DNA of 5,093 nt from an uncultured Treponema sp. (GCA_905236465.1 CAJOQA010000011.1:1-5093), one strand, 5' to 3'; numbered from the stretch's first letter, positions 1-5,063 are shown. Notes: a model not told the origin generated them from the sequence alone. Translations and numbers: made by a program.

Positions 1-87
1 GGGATTTACCTGCATTGCATCAAAAACCGACATATACGTTTTACCGGTTCCGGTTGCAGCAATGGCTAAAGCTTTATTCTGCTTCAT
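1..87 (-). pseudogene. Helicase Walker A fragment (partial, runs off window), probably part of a broken PLD-helicase gene
   Basis: Read on the minus strand from an ATG at 87-85, the open frame contains the phrase ALAIAATGTGKTYMSVFDA, a typical helicase motif I (ATGTGKT) of superfamily 2 DEAD/DEAH enzymes; it is still open at the window edge. In PLD-helicase-DUF3427 proteins this segment follows the PLD domain after a linker of several tens of residues that carries the PNKMQ-type adenine-recognition motif. Here only five codons (MKQNK) precede the phrase, and the frame differs from that of the PLD ORF, whose stop lies at 76-74. I infer that an internal deletion plus frame change has split the gene. 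A real downstream start at 87, with a weak GGAAAA about 9 bases upstream and overlap coupling to the PLD stop, cannot be excluded. The fate of the helicase beyond the window is unknown. Confidence 0.55.
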
Positions 88-589
88 AAGGGCTTTTCCA
101 AAGCTCATTAAATTCGTCAAGAACTGATTTTGCAAAAAGACCAGGTTCTTTATTTTCTAAAAGTTCTTCATTATTGATTACATTCCATTCAACATTCTTT
201 TTGAATGCCGCACCAGAAATATTTGAAGAGCCAATAATAATTGTCCATTTTTCTTTAGTATTTTCTTCTGAATTTAAGAATAGATAACCTTTTGCATGAA
301 AGCCCTGATCGTGTGTTGAAGTAAAAATTTTCAACTGGATATTATCAAAGTAATTGAGCATTTCCAATGCTTTTGGCTGGGTAACATTCATGTATGTTGA
401 AGCTAAAATCTGACCGTGGACACCTTTTTTATTTAAGTCAGCAAGCAAGTCCATTAAAAGCTGAACTCCGCTGATACGAATAAAAGAGACGCAGATTTTA
501 AACTCCGTGCATCTTGAGAAATTTTCAGTAAGGGTTAAAAGGAAGTTTTTATTTATTTCATTTGTTACAAGCTGCTTTTCCATATCCAC
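74..589 (-). CDS. Phospholipase D-like (HKD) domain protein, N-terminal part of a split DEAD/DEAH helicase
   Basis: The 171-residue product is a single PLD-like nuclease-fold domain. Visible marks are the strand CVSFIR (33-38) followed by SG and a leucine-rich helix, the catalytic FHAKGYLF with His98 and Lys100, the strand IIIGSSNIS (117-125) and the conserved VEWN (133-136). It ends in a helix (DEFNELWKSPYEAE) that in full-length relatives leads into a superfamily 2 helicase, as in PLD-helicase-DUF3427 proteins linked to DNA repair or phage defence. One HKD half-site per chain means an active enzyme would need to dimerise. The reading frame stops just where the linker should begin, and helicase motif I follows at once in another frame, so this is probably a truncated remnant rather than a free-standing PLD protein. 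The start shown is GTG; an ATG two codons later (583) is equally possible, and neither has a clear ribosome binding site. The region is clearly richer in A+T than the genes to its right. Confidence 0.72.
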   Translation of the reverse strand: MDMEKQLVTNEINKNFLLTLTENFSRCTEFKICVSFIRISGVQLLMDLLADLNKKGVHGQILASTYMNVTQPKALEMLNYFDNIQLKIFTSTHDQGFHAKGYLFLNSEENTKEKWTIIIGSSNISGAAFKKNVEWNVINNEELLENKEPGLFAKSVLDEFNELWKSPYEAE

Positions 590-610
590 ACTTGCAGCTT
601 AGCAGATATT

Positions 611-640
611 AAAGAAAAAGGCCAGAAGTAAAGCTTCTAG
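611..640 (-). terminator. Rho-independent terminator of the lipoprotein gene
   Basis: On the minus strand, starting five bases after the lipoprotein stop, CTAGAAG and CTTCTGG form a 7-bp stem (one U-G pair) around a 5-base loop CTTTA (622-640). Two bases later comes TTTTTCTTT (619-611). This is the expected form of an intrinsic terminator. It implies that the PLD ORF downstream is not in the same operon and needs its own promoter; a TAATAT at 611-606 is the only -10-like candidate I see, with no convincing -35. Confidence 0.7.
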
Positions 641-644
641 AAAT

Positions 645-1106
645 TTATTTTTTTTCTGCTTCAAGCTCGTTTTCCTCAATTATACCCAGCATATAGAATA
701 TTTCTTTTTGTACGTAAGTTTTGCCACTTTCGTAAACCGTAAATGTATCTAAGGTCAATCTGCCGTCCTTGTTGGCAAAGTCAACATACGGGGAATTCCA
801 TTCAACTAAAGGGCGGTCTCCGTTTTCTAAAAAAAGGGCAACGTTACCACACCGGCCACATACTTCATAAGGAAGGGCAATAAAAGCACAAAAGTCTTCC
901 AATGGCACCTGCATGTACTTTTCAGAGGGAAAGCGACATAAAAAAACAGAAGTCTGGCCCTTGTACCTAAACACACATTCCGCAAAATCAGCTTTTTCCA
1001 AAGCAGGCAACTCCCTTTTACCGGAAAGATTTTTTTTACTGCAAGAAAAAAACAGGGGGAAAATCAAAAAGAGGAGAAAAAAAGTATACACGAATATATT
1101 TTTCAT
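645..1106 (-). CDS. Small cysteine-rich lipoprotein, possible stalk-domain-like fold
   Basis: The 153-residue product starts with Lys3 and a long hydrophobic segment (4-20) ending in LFFSC, so Cys22 is the likely lipid-attachment site; the lipobox is relaxed, as in spirochaetes. Export to the periplasm with membrane anchoring is therefore likely. I do not recognise a named family. The mature part has a pattern that resembles copper-amine-oxidase N-terminal-like (stalk) domains: a VPLEDFCAFIALPYEV helix, then short strands, and a second repeat-like GKTYVQKEIFYMLGI near 128-142. That likeness is my inference from pattern only. Besides Cys22 there are five cysteines (44, 57, 73, 83, 86), with Cys83 and Cys86 in a CGRC motif that could form a disulfide or bind metal. 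The gene is monocistronic by its own terminator. Several homopolymer runs lie in it, including an A8 two codons after the lipid Cys. Confidence 0.72.
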   Translation of the reverse strand: MKNIFVYTFFLLFLIFPLFFSCSKKNLSGKRELPALEKADFAECVFRYKGQTSVFLCRFPSEKYMQVPLEDFCAFIALPYEVCGRCGNVALFLENGDRPLVEWNSPYVDFANKDGRLTLDTFTVYESGKTYVQKEIFYMLGIIEENELEAEKK

Positions 1107-1114
1107 GCTATAAT
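1085..1114 (+). promoter_or_regulatory. Candidate extended -10 promoter of the gamma-glutamyl hydrolase gene
   Basis: The plus strand has TGCTATAAT at 1106-1114, a perfect -10 with the TGn extension, and a TATACA (4 of 6) at 1085-1090 with an 18-base spacer. Predicted +1 is near 1121. The -10 shares two bases with the opposite-strand -10 of the lipoprotein gene, and the -35 lies inside that gene's signal-peptide codons, so the two promoters should exclude one another. Confidence 0.55.
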
Positions 1115-1141
1115 TGTACCACTAAAAAACAAGGAAAACAA
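1113..1141 (-). promoter_or_regulatory. Candidate promoter of the lipoprotein gene
   Basis: On the minus strand TTGTTT (1141-1136) and TACAAT (1118-1113) are separated by exactly 17 bases. The -35 is weak (3 of 6), the -10 good (5 of 6). Counting from the -10, +1 falls on 1106, the A of the lipoprotein ATG, which predicts a leaderless or nearly leaderless mRNA; there is also no clear Shine-Dalgarno sequence before this ATG. Confidence 0.45.
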
Positions 1142-1176
1142 TGATAATAAAAGCAAATAGGTCAGCAGAAGTATGA
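1131..1176 (+). other. Candidate 11-codon leader ORF with its own ribosome binding site
   Basis: AAGGA at 1131-1135 is followed five bases later by ATG (1141) opening MIIKANRSAEV and a TGA at 1174-1176. The stop overlaps the hydrolase ATG (1173) as ATGA, the classic arrangement for translational coupling. The hydrolase start itself has only a weak AGGT ten bases upstream, and an in-frame TAG at 1158 rules out an earlier start, so the leader ORF may supply the ribosomes. The peptide has no run of one amino acid that would suggest classic attenuation. It is short enough to have arisen by chance. Confidence 0.35.
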
Positions 1177-1868
1177 AACCATTGATTGCAATCGCCGGTA
1201 TTTTTACCGAAGCCCGCGCAACTTCTGTATGGAAGTACAGGGAATACTTTGTAAATGAGGCATATACCTCTAGGCTTGAAGATGCAGGGGCTATTCCCTA
1301 TATCCTACCTGGCTTGAAAGAAGATAATATAGAAGAACAGATTGCTCCCTTTTCAGCTCTGCTTATTCCTGGAGGAAAGGATTTCAACCCCGCCTGTTAC
1401 CATGAATTGAAAAAAGAATGTACGCAGTGCCCCTTTAGGGAACTGGACAATTACCAGCTGGCCCTGATAAAAAAGGCCTATCAGCTGGGTAAATGGGTAT
1501 TCGGAATCTGTAGGGGCTTTCAGGGCATCAACATAGCTTTCGGGGGTTCCCTGTATCAAGACTTAAGCACAGAAAGGACAGGCTCTCTCTGCCACCTTAG
1601 GACTGACAGCCCGTATCAAGCAGTTCACACTGTCTCGCTAAAAGAGGGAAGCCACCTGCACAAGATGTTTGGTACAACAAAAATTGGGGTAAACAGCCTT
1701 CACCATCAGGGAATAAAGAATTTGGGCAAAGGCCTTGTGGCAAGCGCTTTCTCTGAAGACGGAATCATAGAAGGAATAGAAGCAGAAAGGATTCTTGCCG
1801 TTCAGTGGCATCCAGAAGCCCTTTCTGGGGATTTCTTTTCCTACATTGTCTCGCTAGCCAAAGGATAA
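1173..1868 (+). CDS. Gamma-glutamyl-gamma-aminobutyrate hydrolase family protein (class I glutamine amidotransferase fold, peptidase C26)
   Basis: The 231-residue cytosolic protein has all family landmarks: IPGGKDFNPACY (65-76), the nucleophile elbow GICRGFQGIN with Cys113, the VNSLHHQGI segment (173-181) and the terminal VQWHPE with His213 and Glu215 completing the Cys-His-Glu triad. Family members hydrolyse the gamma-glutamyl amide of gamma-glutamyl-GABA (PuuD, putrescine breakdown) or related gamma-glutamyl compounds, giving free glutamate. The length is slightly short of the usual 235-255, with no visible loss. No putrescine-pathway gene is present here, so the true substrate is open; I leave the symbol empty. 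A CTQC motif (83-86) is an unusual extra. The gene faces a glutamate-type importer operon and ends 5 bp from it. It probably uses the extended -10 promoter at 1085-1114 and may be coupled to a leader ORF. Confidence 0.88.
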   Translation: MKPLIAIAGIFTEARATSVWKYREYFVNEAYTSRLEDAGAIPYILPGLKEDNIEEQIAPFSALLIPGGKDFNPACYHELKKECTQCPFRELDNYQLALIKKAYQLGKWVFGICRGFQGINIAFGGSLYQDLSTERTGSLCHLRTDSPYQAVHTVSLKEGSHLHKMFGTTKIGVNSLHHQGIKNLGKGLVASAFSEDGIIEGIEAERILAVQWHPEALSGDFFSYIVSLAKG

Positions 1869-1876
1869 GCTGGCTA
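1855..1876. repeat. Short inverted repeat spanning the convergent stop codons
   Basis: TAGCCA (1855-1860) and TGGCTA (1871-1876) are perfect complements around a 10-base loop that holds the hydrolase TAA; the right arm contains the TAG of the ATPase gene on the other strand. No T-run follows on either strand, so it is not a standard intrinsic terminator. It could slow or stabilise both convergent transcripts, or be chance. Confidence 0.3.
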
Positions 1877-2614
1877 TACGCCCCCAACCTTGCTCAAAAA
1901 AGCCTTAATCCGCGGGTTTTCCTGCTTCTCAAAAAAAGCACTGCTTTCCTGGTCTGCAAGAATGGTACCGTTTTCCATGAATACAATTCTGTCGGCAACT
2001 TCTCTGGCAAAAGACATCTCATGTGTGACAATAACCATTGTCATACCTTCCTCCGCAAGCTGCCGTATTACAGAAAGGACCTCTCCTATCATCTCAGGGT
2101 CAAGGGCACTGGTAGGCTCGTCAAAAAGCATGGCCTTTGGCTTCATTACAAGAGACCTAGCTATAGCAGCCCTTTGTTGCTGCCCGCCAGAAAGCTGATG
2201 GGGATACTTATTTGCCTGATCTTCTACCCCGACACGGCGGAGCATAGCAAGGGCTTCTTCCCGTACCTGGCTTTTTTTTCTCTTCTGAACAGAGACAGGA
2301 GCTATAAGAAGATTTTCCAAGACTGTCATGTGGGCAAAGAGGTTGAAGGTCTGAAAGACCATTCCAACCTGGGATCTAAGCAAGGCAAGTTTTTTCCCTT
2401 CCTCCGGAATCCGCTGCCCATCAATGAATATGTCTCCGGAGGAGATTGTCTCTAGTCGGTTTATCGTCCTGCACAAGGTCGATTTTCCTGAGCCGGAAGG
2501 ACCTATAATTGCAAGGGTCTCCCCTTTGCGCACCGTCAGGTTTATATCATCAAGGACGTGAAGGGAGCCAAAATATTTGTGGACATGACTTATCTCTATT
2601 ACCGGTTTTTCCAT
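1874..2614 (-). CDS. Polar amino acid ABC transporter ATP-binding protein (GlnQ/ArtP-like)
   Basis: The 246-residue protein is the complete nucleotide-binding subunit that powers the importer encoded upstream. Visible in order: A-loop Tyr14, Walker A GPSGSGKST (38-46), Q-loop Gln88 in MVFQTFNLFAHMTVLEN (85-101), signature LSGGQQQR (141-148), Walker B MLFDEP with Glu166 (162-167), D-loop SALD (169-172) and H-loop His198 in VTHEMSFA. The QTFNLFAHMTVLEN phrase and the overall length are typical of the polar amino acid family (glutamine, glutamate, arginine, histidine). It is the last gene of the operon. Its ATG follows the permease TAA after one base (TAACATG), with AAGGA seven bases upstream inside the permease gene. 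An A8 run near the middle (2272-2279) is the only oddity. No terminator follows; transcription would run into the convergent hydrolase gene. Confidence 0.95.
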   Translation of the reverse strand: MEKPVIEISHVHKYFGSLHVLDDINLTVRKGETLAIIGPSGSGKSTLCRTINRLETISSGDIFIDGQRIPEEGKKLALLRSQVGMVFQTFNLFAHMTVLENLLIAPVSVQKRKKSQVREEALAMLRRVGVEDQANKYPHQLSGGQQQRAAIARSLVMKPKAMLFDEPTSALDPEMIGEVLSVIRQLAEEGMTMVIVTHEMSFAREVADRIVFMENGTILADQESSAFFEKQENPRIKAFLSKVGGV

Positions 2615-2615
2615 G

Positions 2616-3422
2616 TTACTTCCTTTTGCTTGCGAGGGCAGCAGAACACTTGTTCAAAATATAGTTTATCAAAATATATATAACAGCTGAAACAAGATAG
2701 ACAGAAAGCAGGGCATCATAATTAGATATGAGCACACTAGCGTTCTGCATCAGGTCATTGAAGGAAACAATGTACGCATAGGTGGTATCTTTCAAGATTA
2801 TGACAAGCTCTGATATCAACGATGGAACCACATAGCGGAAGGCCTGGGGAAATATAATTTTAAAGAAAGTCATGTTACCGCTTAACCCCAAAGAAAGGGC
2901 TGCTTCCCACTGCCCCTTTGGAACCGCATTGACACCGCTTCTCAACACCTCCGCAACGGTACTGTTCGCAGAAATAGCAACAGGCAATGTTATCTTCCAG
3001 AAGGCGGACATCTTTATTCCAAGCATAGGCGTTACAAAGAAGAAAAAGTACAGGAAAAGGAGGGTTGGAACTCCGCGGATAAATTCAACAAGGCACCTGC
3101 TTATAAATCTTGCAAGGGCATTCCCCCTTACACGGCCAAACATCAGCAGAAAACCAAAGGCAAAGGTCATGGCCATTGCAGTCAGGGCAACTTCTACAGT
3201 GCCCCCCAATCCTTTCAATATAAAAAGCCAAGTGGTCCGCCTCAAGAAAAAGTTCCAATAACGGGGAGCAAGTTGACCAGTCCTTGCAAACTGTATTACT
3301 ATAAGAAGTAAAATAAAGACGAGGATTACTATGGATAAAAGTGTAAAGAAAGCTATGCGCTTTTTCGTTCTTGGGCCTGGCTCCTCGTACAATACATCGA
3401 GGATACTGTCTGTCTTTGTCAT
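2616..3422 (-). CDS. Polar amino acid ABC transporter permease, second subunit (HisM/GluD-like)
   Basis: The 268-residue inner-membrane protein has a hydrophilic N-terminus of about 22 residues, a first membrane helix near 24-44, a short periplasmic stretch, and then the usual core: GLGGTVEVALTAMAM (71-85), VEFIRGVPTLLFLYFFFF (112-129), and the coupling EAA loop EAALSLGL from Glu173 to about Pro200, which docks on the ATPase. LVIILKDTTYAYIVSFNDL (206-224) matches the family well, followed by a last helix near 240-257. The extra N-terminal helix compared with the partner permease makes it the longer of the pair, as in GluD-type subunits. Its ATG overlaps the stop of the upstream permease (ATGA, 3422-3419), and AAGGA lies eight bases before it, so coupled translation and paired assembly are likely. 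Confidence 0.93.
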   Translation of the reverse strand: MTKTDSILDVLYEEPGPRTKKRIAFFTLLSIVILVFILLLIVIQFARTGQLAPRYWNFFLRRTTWLFILKGLGGTVEVALTAMAMTFAFGFLLMFGRVRGNALARFISRCLVEFIRGVPTLLFLYFFFFVTPMLGIKMSAFWKITLPVAISANSTVAEVLRSGVNAVPKGQWEAALSLGLSGNMTFFKIIFPQAFRYVVPSLISELVIILKDTTYAYIVSFNDLMQNASVLISNYDALLSVYLVSAVIYILINYILNKCSAALASKRK

Positions 3423-4078
3423 TTTGCTATCCTTACTTTTTTGTCTACTTTATTTCCTATGAATCCTATAAGAATGGCGGTAATACAGTAGAAGGCGGCC
3501 GAAATAACAAAGGCCTTTATTCCCCCAACCGAGTATGTGTTTATATGGGCTACCAGCCCCGTAAGTTCCCTTGGATCCATAGGAACCTGGCTTGCAAGAG
3601 CCGTTGTCAGCATCGTAGCGATGAGAAGGTTTGTCATAGGAAGGACTGAGGCCCGTAAAGCCTGAGGAATTACGATTTTCCCTATAATCTGGATGAATGT
3701 AAAGCCAAGGGCCCTGGCGGCTTCTATCTGCCCCCTATCGATTGTGTTTATTCCAGAGATAAGGTGCTCTGATAAAAAAGATGAAGGTATAAGGGTAACA
3801 GCAATCATTACACATAGGTAGTAGGAAAGAACGATATTCAGATACGGAAGGGCATACACGAGTAAGATAAGAAGAGCAGCCCCCGGAATGTTCCTGAAAA
3901 TCTGCACATAAAAATCTGCGGACTTTCTGAGGGGCTTTATGGGGCTTACCCGTAGGATTGTAATGAATACACCCAAAACAAATGCACCGCAGAAGGAAAA
4001 GACGGTAAGCTGTAAGGTCATAAAATACCCTAAAAGGTAGTCCTTTCCATATTCTGCGATAAGTTCTTGTAAGGTCAT
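3419..4078 (-). CDS. Polar amino acid ABC transporter permease, first subunit (HisQ/GluC-like)
   Basis: The 219-residue inner-membrane protein opens with the typical LLGYFMTLQLTVFSF (15-29) and FVLGVFITILRVS, then VQIFRNIPGAALLILLVYALP (58-78), and an EAA coupling loop EAARALGF from Glu119 to Pro147. About five membrane helices are visible (16-42, 64-80, 83-103, 145-165, 186-208). The segment after the EAA loop reads LLIATMLTTALASQVPM; most relatives have a K-D/N-S/T-S pattern there, as its partner permease does (ILKDTTYA). This suggests an asymmetric pair, with this subunit perhaps less involved in substrate contact. The start follows the binding protein stop after one base (TGATATG), and no good ribosome binding site precedes it, so it likely depends on ribosomes ending translation of the upstream gene, which could keep permease levels below binding protein levels. 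Confidence 0.92.
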   Translation of the reverse strand: MTLQELIAEYGKDYLLGYFMTLQLTVFSFCGAFVLGVFITILRVSPIKPLRKSADFYVQIFRNIPGAALLILLVYALPYLNIVLSYYLCVMIAVTLIPSSFLSEHLISGINTIDRGQIEAARALGFTFIQIIGKIVIPQALRASVLPMTNLLIATMLTTALASQVPMDPRELTGLVAHINTYSVGGIKAFVISAAFYCITAILIGFIGNKVDKKVRIAK

Positions 4079-4079
4079 A

Positions 4080-4973
4080 TCAGAGCTTAGGAGCCTTGGG
4101 CACGGTCTTTACGCCGGTACGGTCTCCGAGGGAAACCTTCCACAGTTTTGCCCATGTCCCATCATCTTCTATTTTCTTGAGGAATGCGTTTATGAATTCA
4201 ACAGCGTCAGAATCAAGAGGAACACCTATACCATATTGATCCTCTGGTCCAAAGGCATCGCCTGCAAGTTTATAAACCCCAGGGTTCTTGACAATAGTGC
4301 TCAAAAGCAAGGTATAGTCTGTTACATAGGCATTTACCCTGCCCTGATCCAAAGCTGCACGGGCTTCCTGATCGGTAGCAAATTCCTGAACCTTGGCCTT
4401 AGGGGCATATTCCTTCAACAAGGCTGGACCTGTAGAGCCAGTCTGTGTCGCGACGGTTTTCTTAGCAAGGTCAGATACTTTGGATATCTTTTTGTAATTA
4501 CTCTTTACAAGGATGCCCTGCTGGGAAACATAATAGGGGCCTGCAAAAGAAATCAGTTTCTGTCTAGCAGGGGTAATTGAATATGTTGCAAACACGCAGT
4601 CAACCTGTCCTGTCTGAAGAACAGACTCGCGGGTGCTTGAGTTTACTTGGGTGAGCTCAAATTTGGAGGAATCTCCCAATATATAGTTAGCAAGCAACTG
4701 CCACAATCCTGCATCAAAGCCACGGATGGTGTTGTCGGTTTCATCAAATTGGCTAAAAAGGAAACTTGTCCTAACTCCGCCTACACGCAGAACTCCGGCC
4801 TCCTTAACAGCAGAAGCCCATTTGTTTGCCTGAATCTCCTCATCACTGGCCTTTACTCCACTTGAAACAATTTTGTCGAATTCCGCTTTGTCTATTGTAG
4901 CTGCGCTCGGATCCGCAAAAAGAAGAGCTGAACCCAACATCAGGGCAGCAAAGATTGTCATTGTTTTTTTCAT
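4080..4973 (-). CDS. Periplasmic amino acid-binding protein of an ABC importer (family 3, glutamate GluB-like)
   Basis: The 297-residue protein captures the amino acid in the periplasm and delivers it to the two permeases. A signal peptide (MKKTMTIFAALMLGSALLFA) is probably cleaved before Asp21; there is no lipobox Cys. The family 3 solute-binding fold shows GFDAGLWQLLA (85-95), STRESVLQTGQVDCVFATYSI (113-133), TPARQKLISFAGPYY (134-148), TQTGSTGPALL (176-186) and AYVTDYTLLL (215-224), with Arg137, Ser180/Thr181 and Asp219 as the likely contacts to the ligand's carboxylate and amino groups. The wording FAGPYYVSQQGILVK and DDGTWAKLWK is close to glutamate-binding GluB proteins, so glutamate or a near relative is my first guess; the exact ligand cannot be read off. 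I chose the ATG at 4973 because GGAGG lies seven bases upstream; an in-frame start at 5033 would overlap the promoter. First gene of the operon. Confidence 0.92.
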   Translation of the reverse strand: MKKTMTIFAALMLGSALLFADPSAATIDKAEFDKIVSSGVKASDEEIQANKWASAVKEAGVLRVGGVRTSFLFSQFDETDNTIRGFDAGLWQLLANYILGDSSKFELTQVNSSTRESVLQTGQVDCVFATYSITPARQKLISFAGPYYVSQQGILVKSNYKKISKVSDLAKKTVATQTGSTGPALLKEYAPKAKVQEFATDQEARAALDQGRVNAYVTDYTLLLSTIVKNPGVYKLAGDAFGPEDQYGIGVPLDSDAVEFINAFLKKIEDDGTWAKLWKVSLGDRTGVKTVPKAPKL

Positions 4974-4980
4974 AGCATAT

Positions 4981-4985
4981 CCTCC
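4981..4985 (-). promoter_or_regulatory. Strong ribosome binding site of the binding protein gene
   Basis: GGAGG on the minus strand, seven bases before the ATG at 4973. It is the strongest in the operon, matching the need for excess binding protein, and it decides the start against the longer in-frame reading from 5033. Confidence 0.85.
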
Positions 4986-5009
4986 ATAATCAGAGATTTG
5001 TTTTTTTTG

Positions 5010-5038
5010 ATGATACAGGTATTTGTCTATCAAATCAA
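5010..5038 (-). promoter_or_regulatory. Candidate sigma-70-type promoter of the ABC importer operon
   Basis: On the minus strand TTGATT (5038-5033; 4 of 6) and TATCAT (5015-5010; 5 of 6) are separated by 17 bases. Predicted +1 is near 5003, inside an A8 run, giving a leader of about 30 bases that contains GGAGG. There is no room for a riboswitch in this leader. Confidence 0.6.
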
Positions 5039-5048
5039 TATGTTTTCG

Positions 5049-5063
5049 ATAGAAATTTTCTAT
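5049..5063. promoter_or_regulatory. Perfect 15-bp palindrome upstream of the operon promoter, candidate regulator site
   Basis: ATAGAAA and TTTCTAT are perfect inverted repeats around one central base, lying ten bases upstream of the -35 box (about -46 to -60 from the predicted +1). The position suits an activator site, or a site for a divergent gene beyond the window. A further TCTAT lies at 5026-5030 inside the promoter spacer, 33 bases from the TCTAT of the right arm, roughly three helical turns. The regulator is unknown; A+T richness makes chance possible. Confidence 0.4.

Noticed and set aside
1..589. Stand-alone PLD nuclease or novel defence protein
   Set aside because: The C-terminal helix and the adjacent helicase motif I match the layout of a known multidomain helicase family, so a broken member is the simpler reading.
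913..1113. Plus-strand open frame opposite the lipoprotein signal region
   Set aside because: Its basic peptide is the antisense of a typical signal peptide and lipobox.
1121..1172. Riboswitch or attenuator in the hydrolase leader
   Set aside because: Only about 50 bases, A-rich, without a stable hairpin or T-run.
1805..2455. Long plus-strand open frame of 216 codons from a GTG
   Set aside because: It lies antisense to the ATPase gene, whose motifs are complete; its translation has no domain or plausible composition, and its start is inside the hydrolase gene.
2872..3261. Plus-strand open frame opposite the second permease
   Set aside because: Shadow of a permease gene with clear family motifs; the peptide is rich in Arg, Lys and Pro with no recognisable domain.
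4236..4865. Two plus-strand open frames opposite the binding protein gene
   Set aside because: Antisense to a well-supported gene; no ribosome binding site or domain.
5013..5022. ATAC-AG-GTAT inverted repeat at the -10
   Set aside because: Only four-base arms in AT-rich DNA; too weak to call an operator.
4974..5033. Twenty-residue N-terminal extension of the binding protein
   Set aside because: It would overlap the -10 box and the -35 region, and would bury the signal peptide; the GGAGG before 4973 marks the real start.
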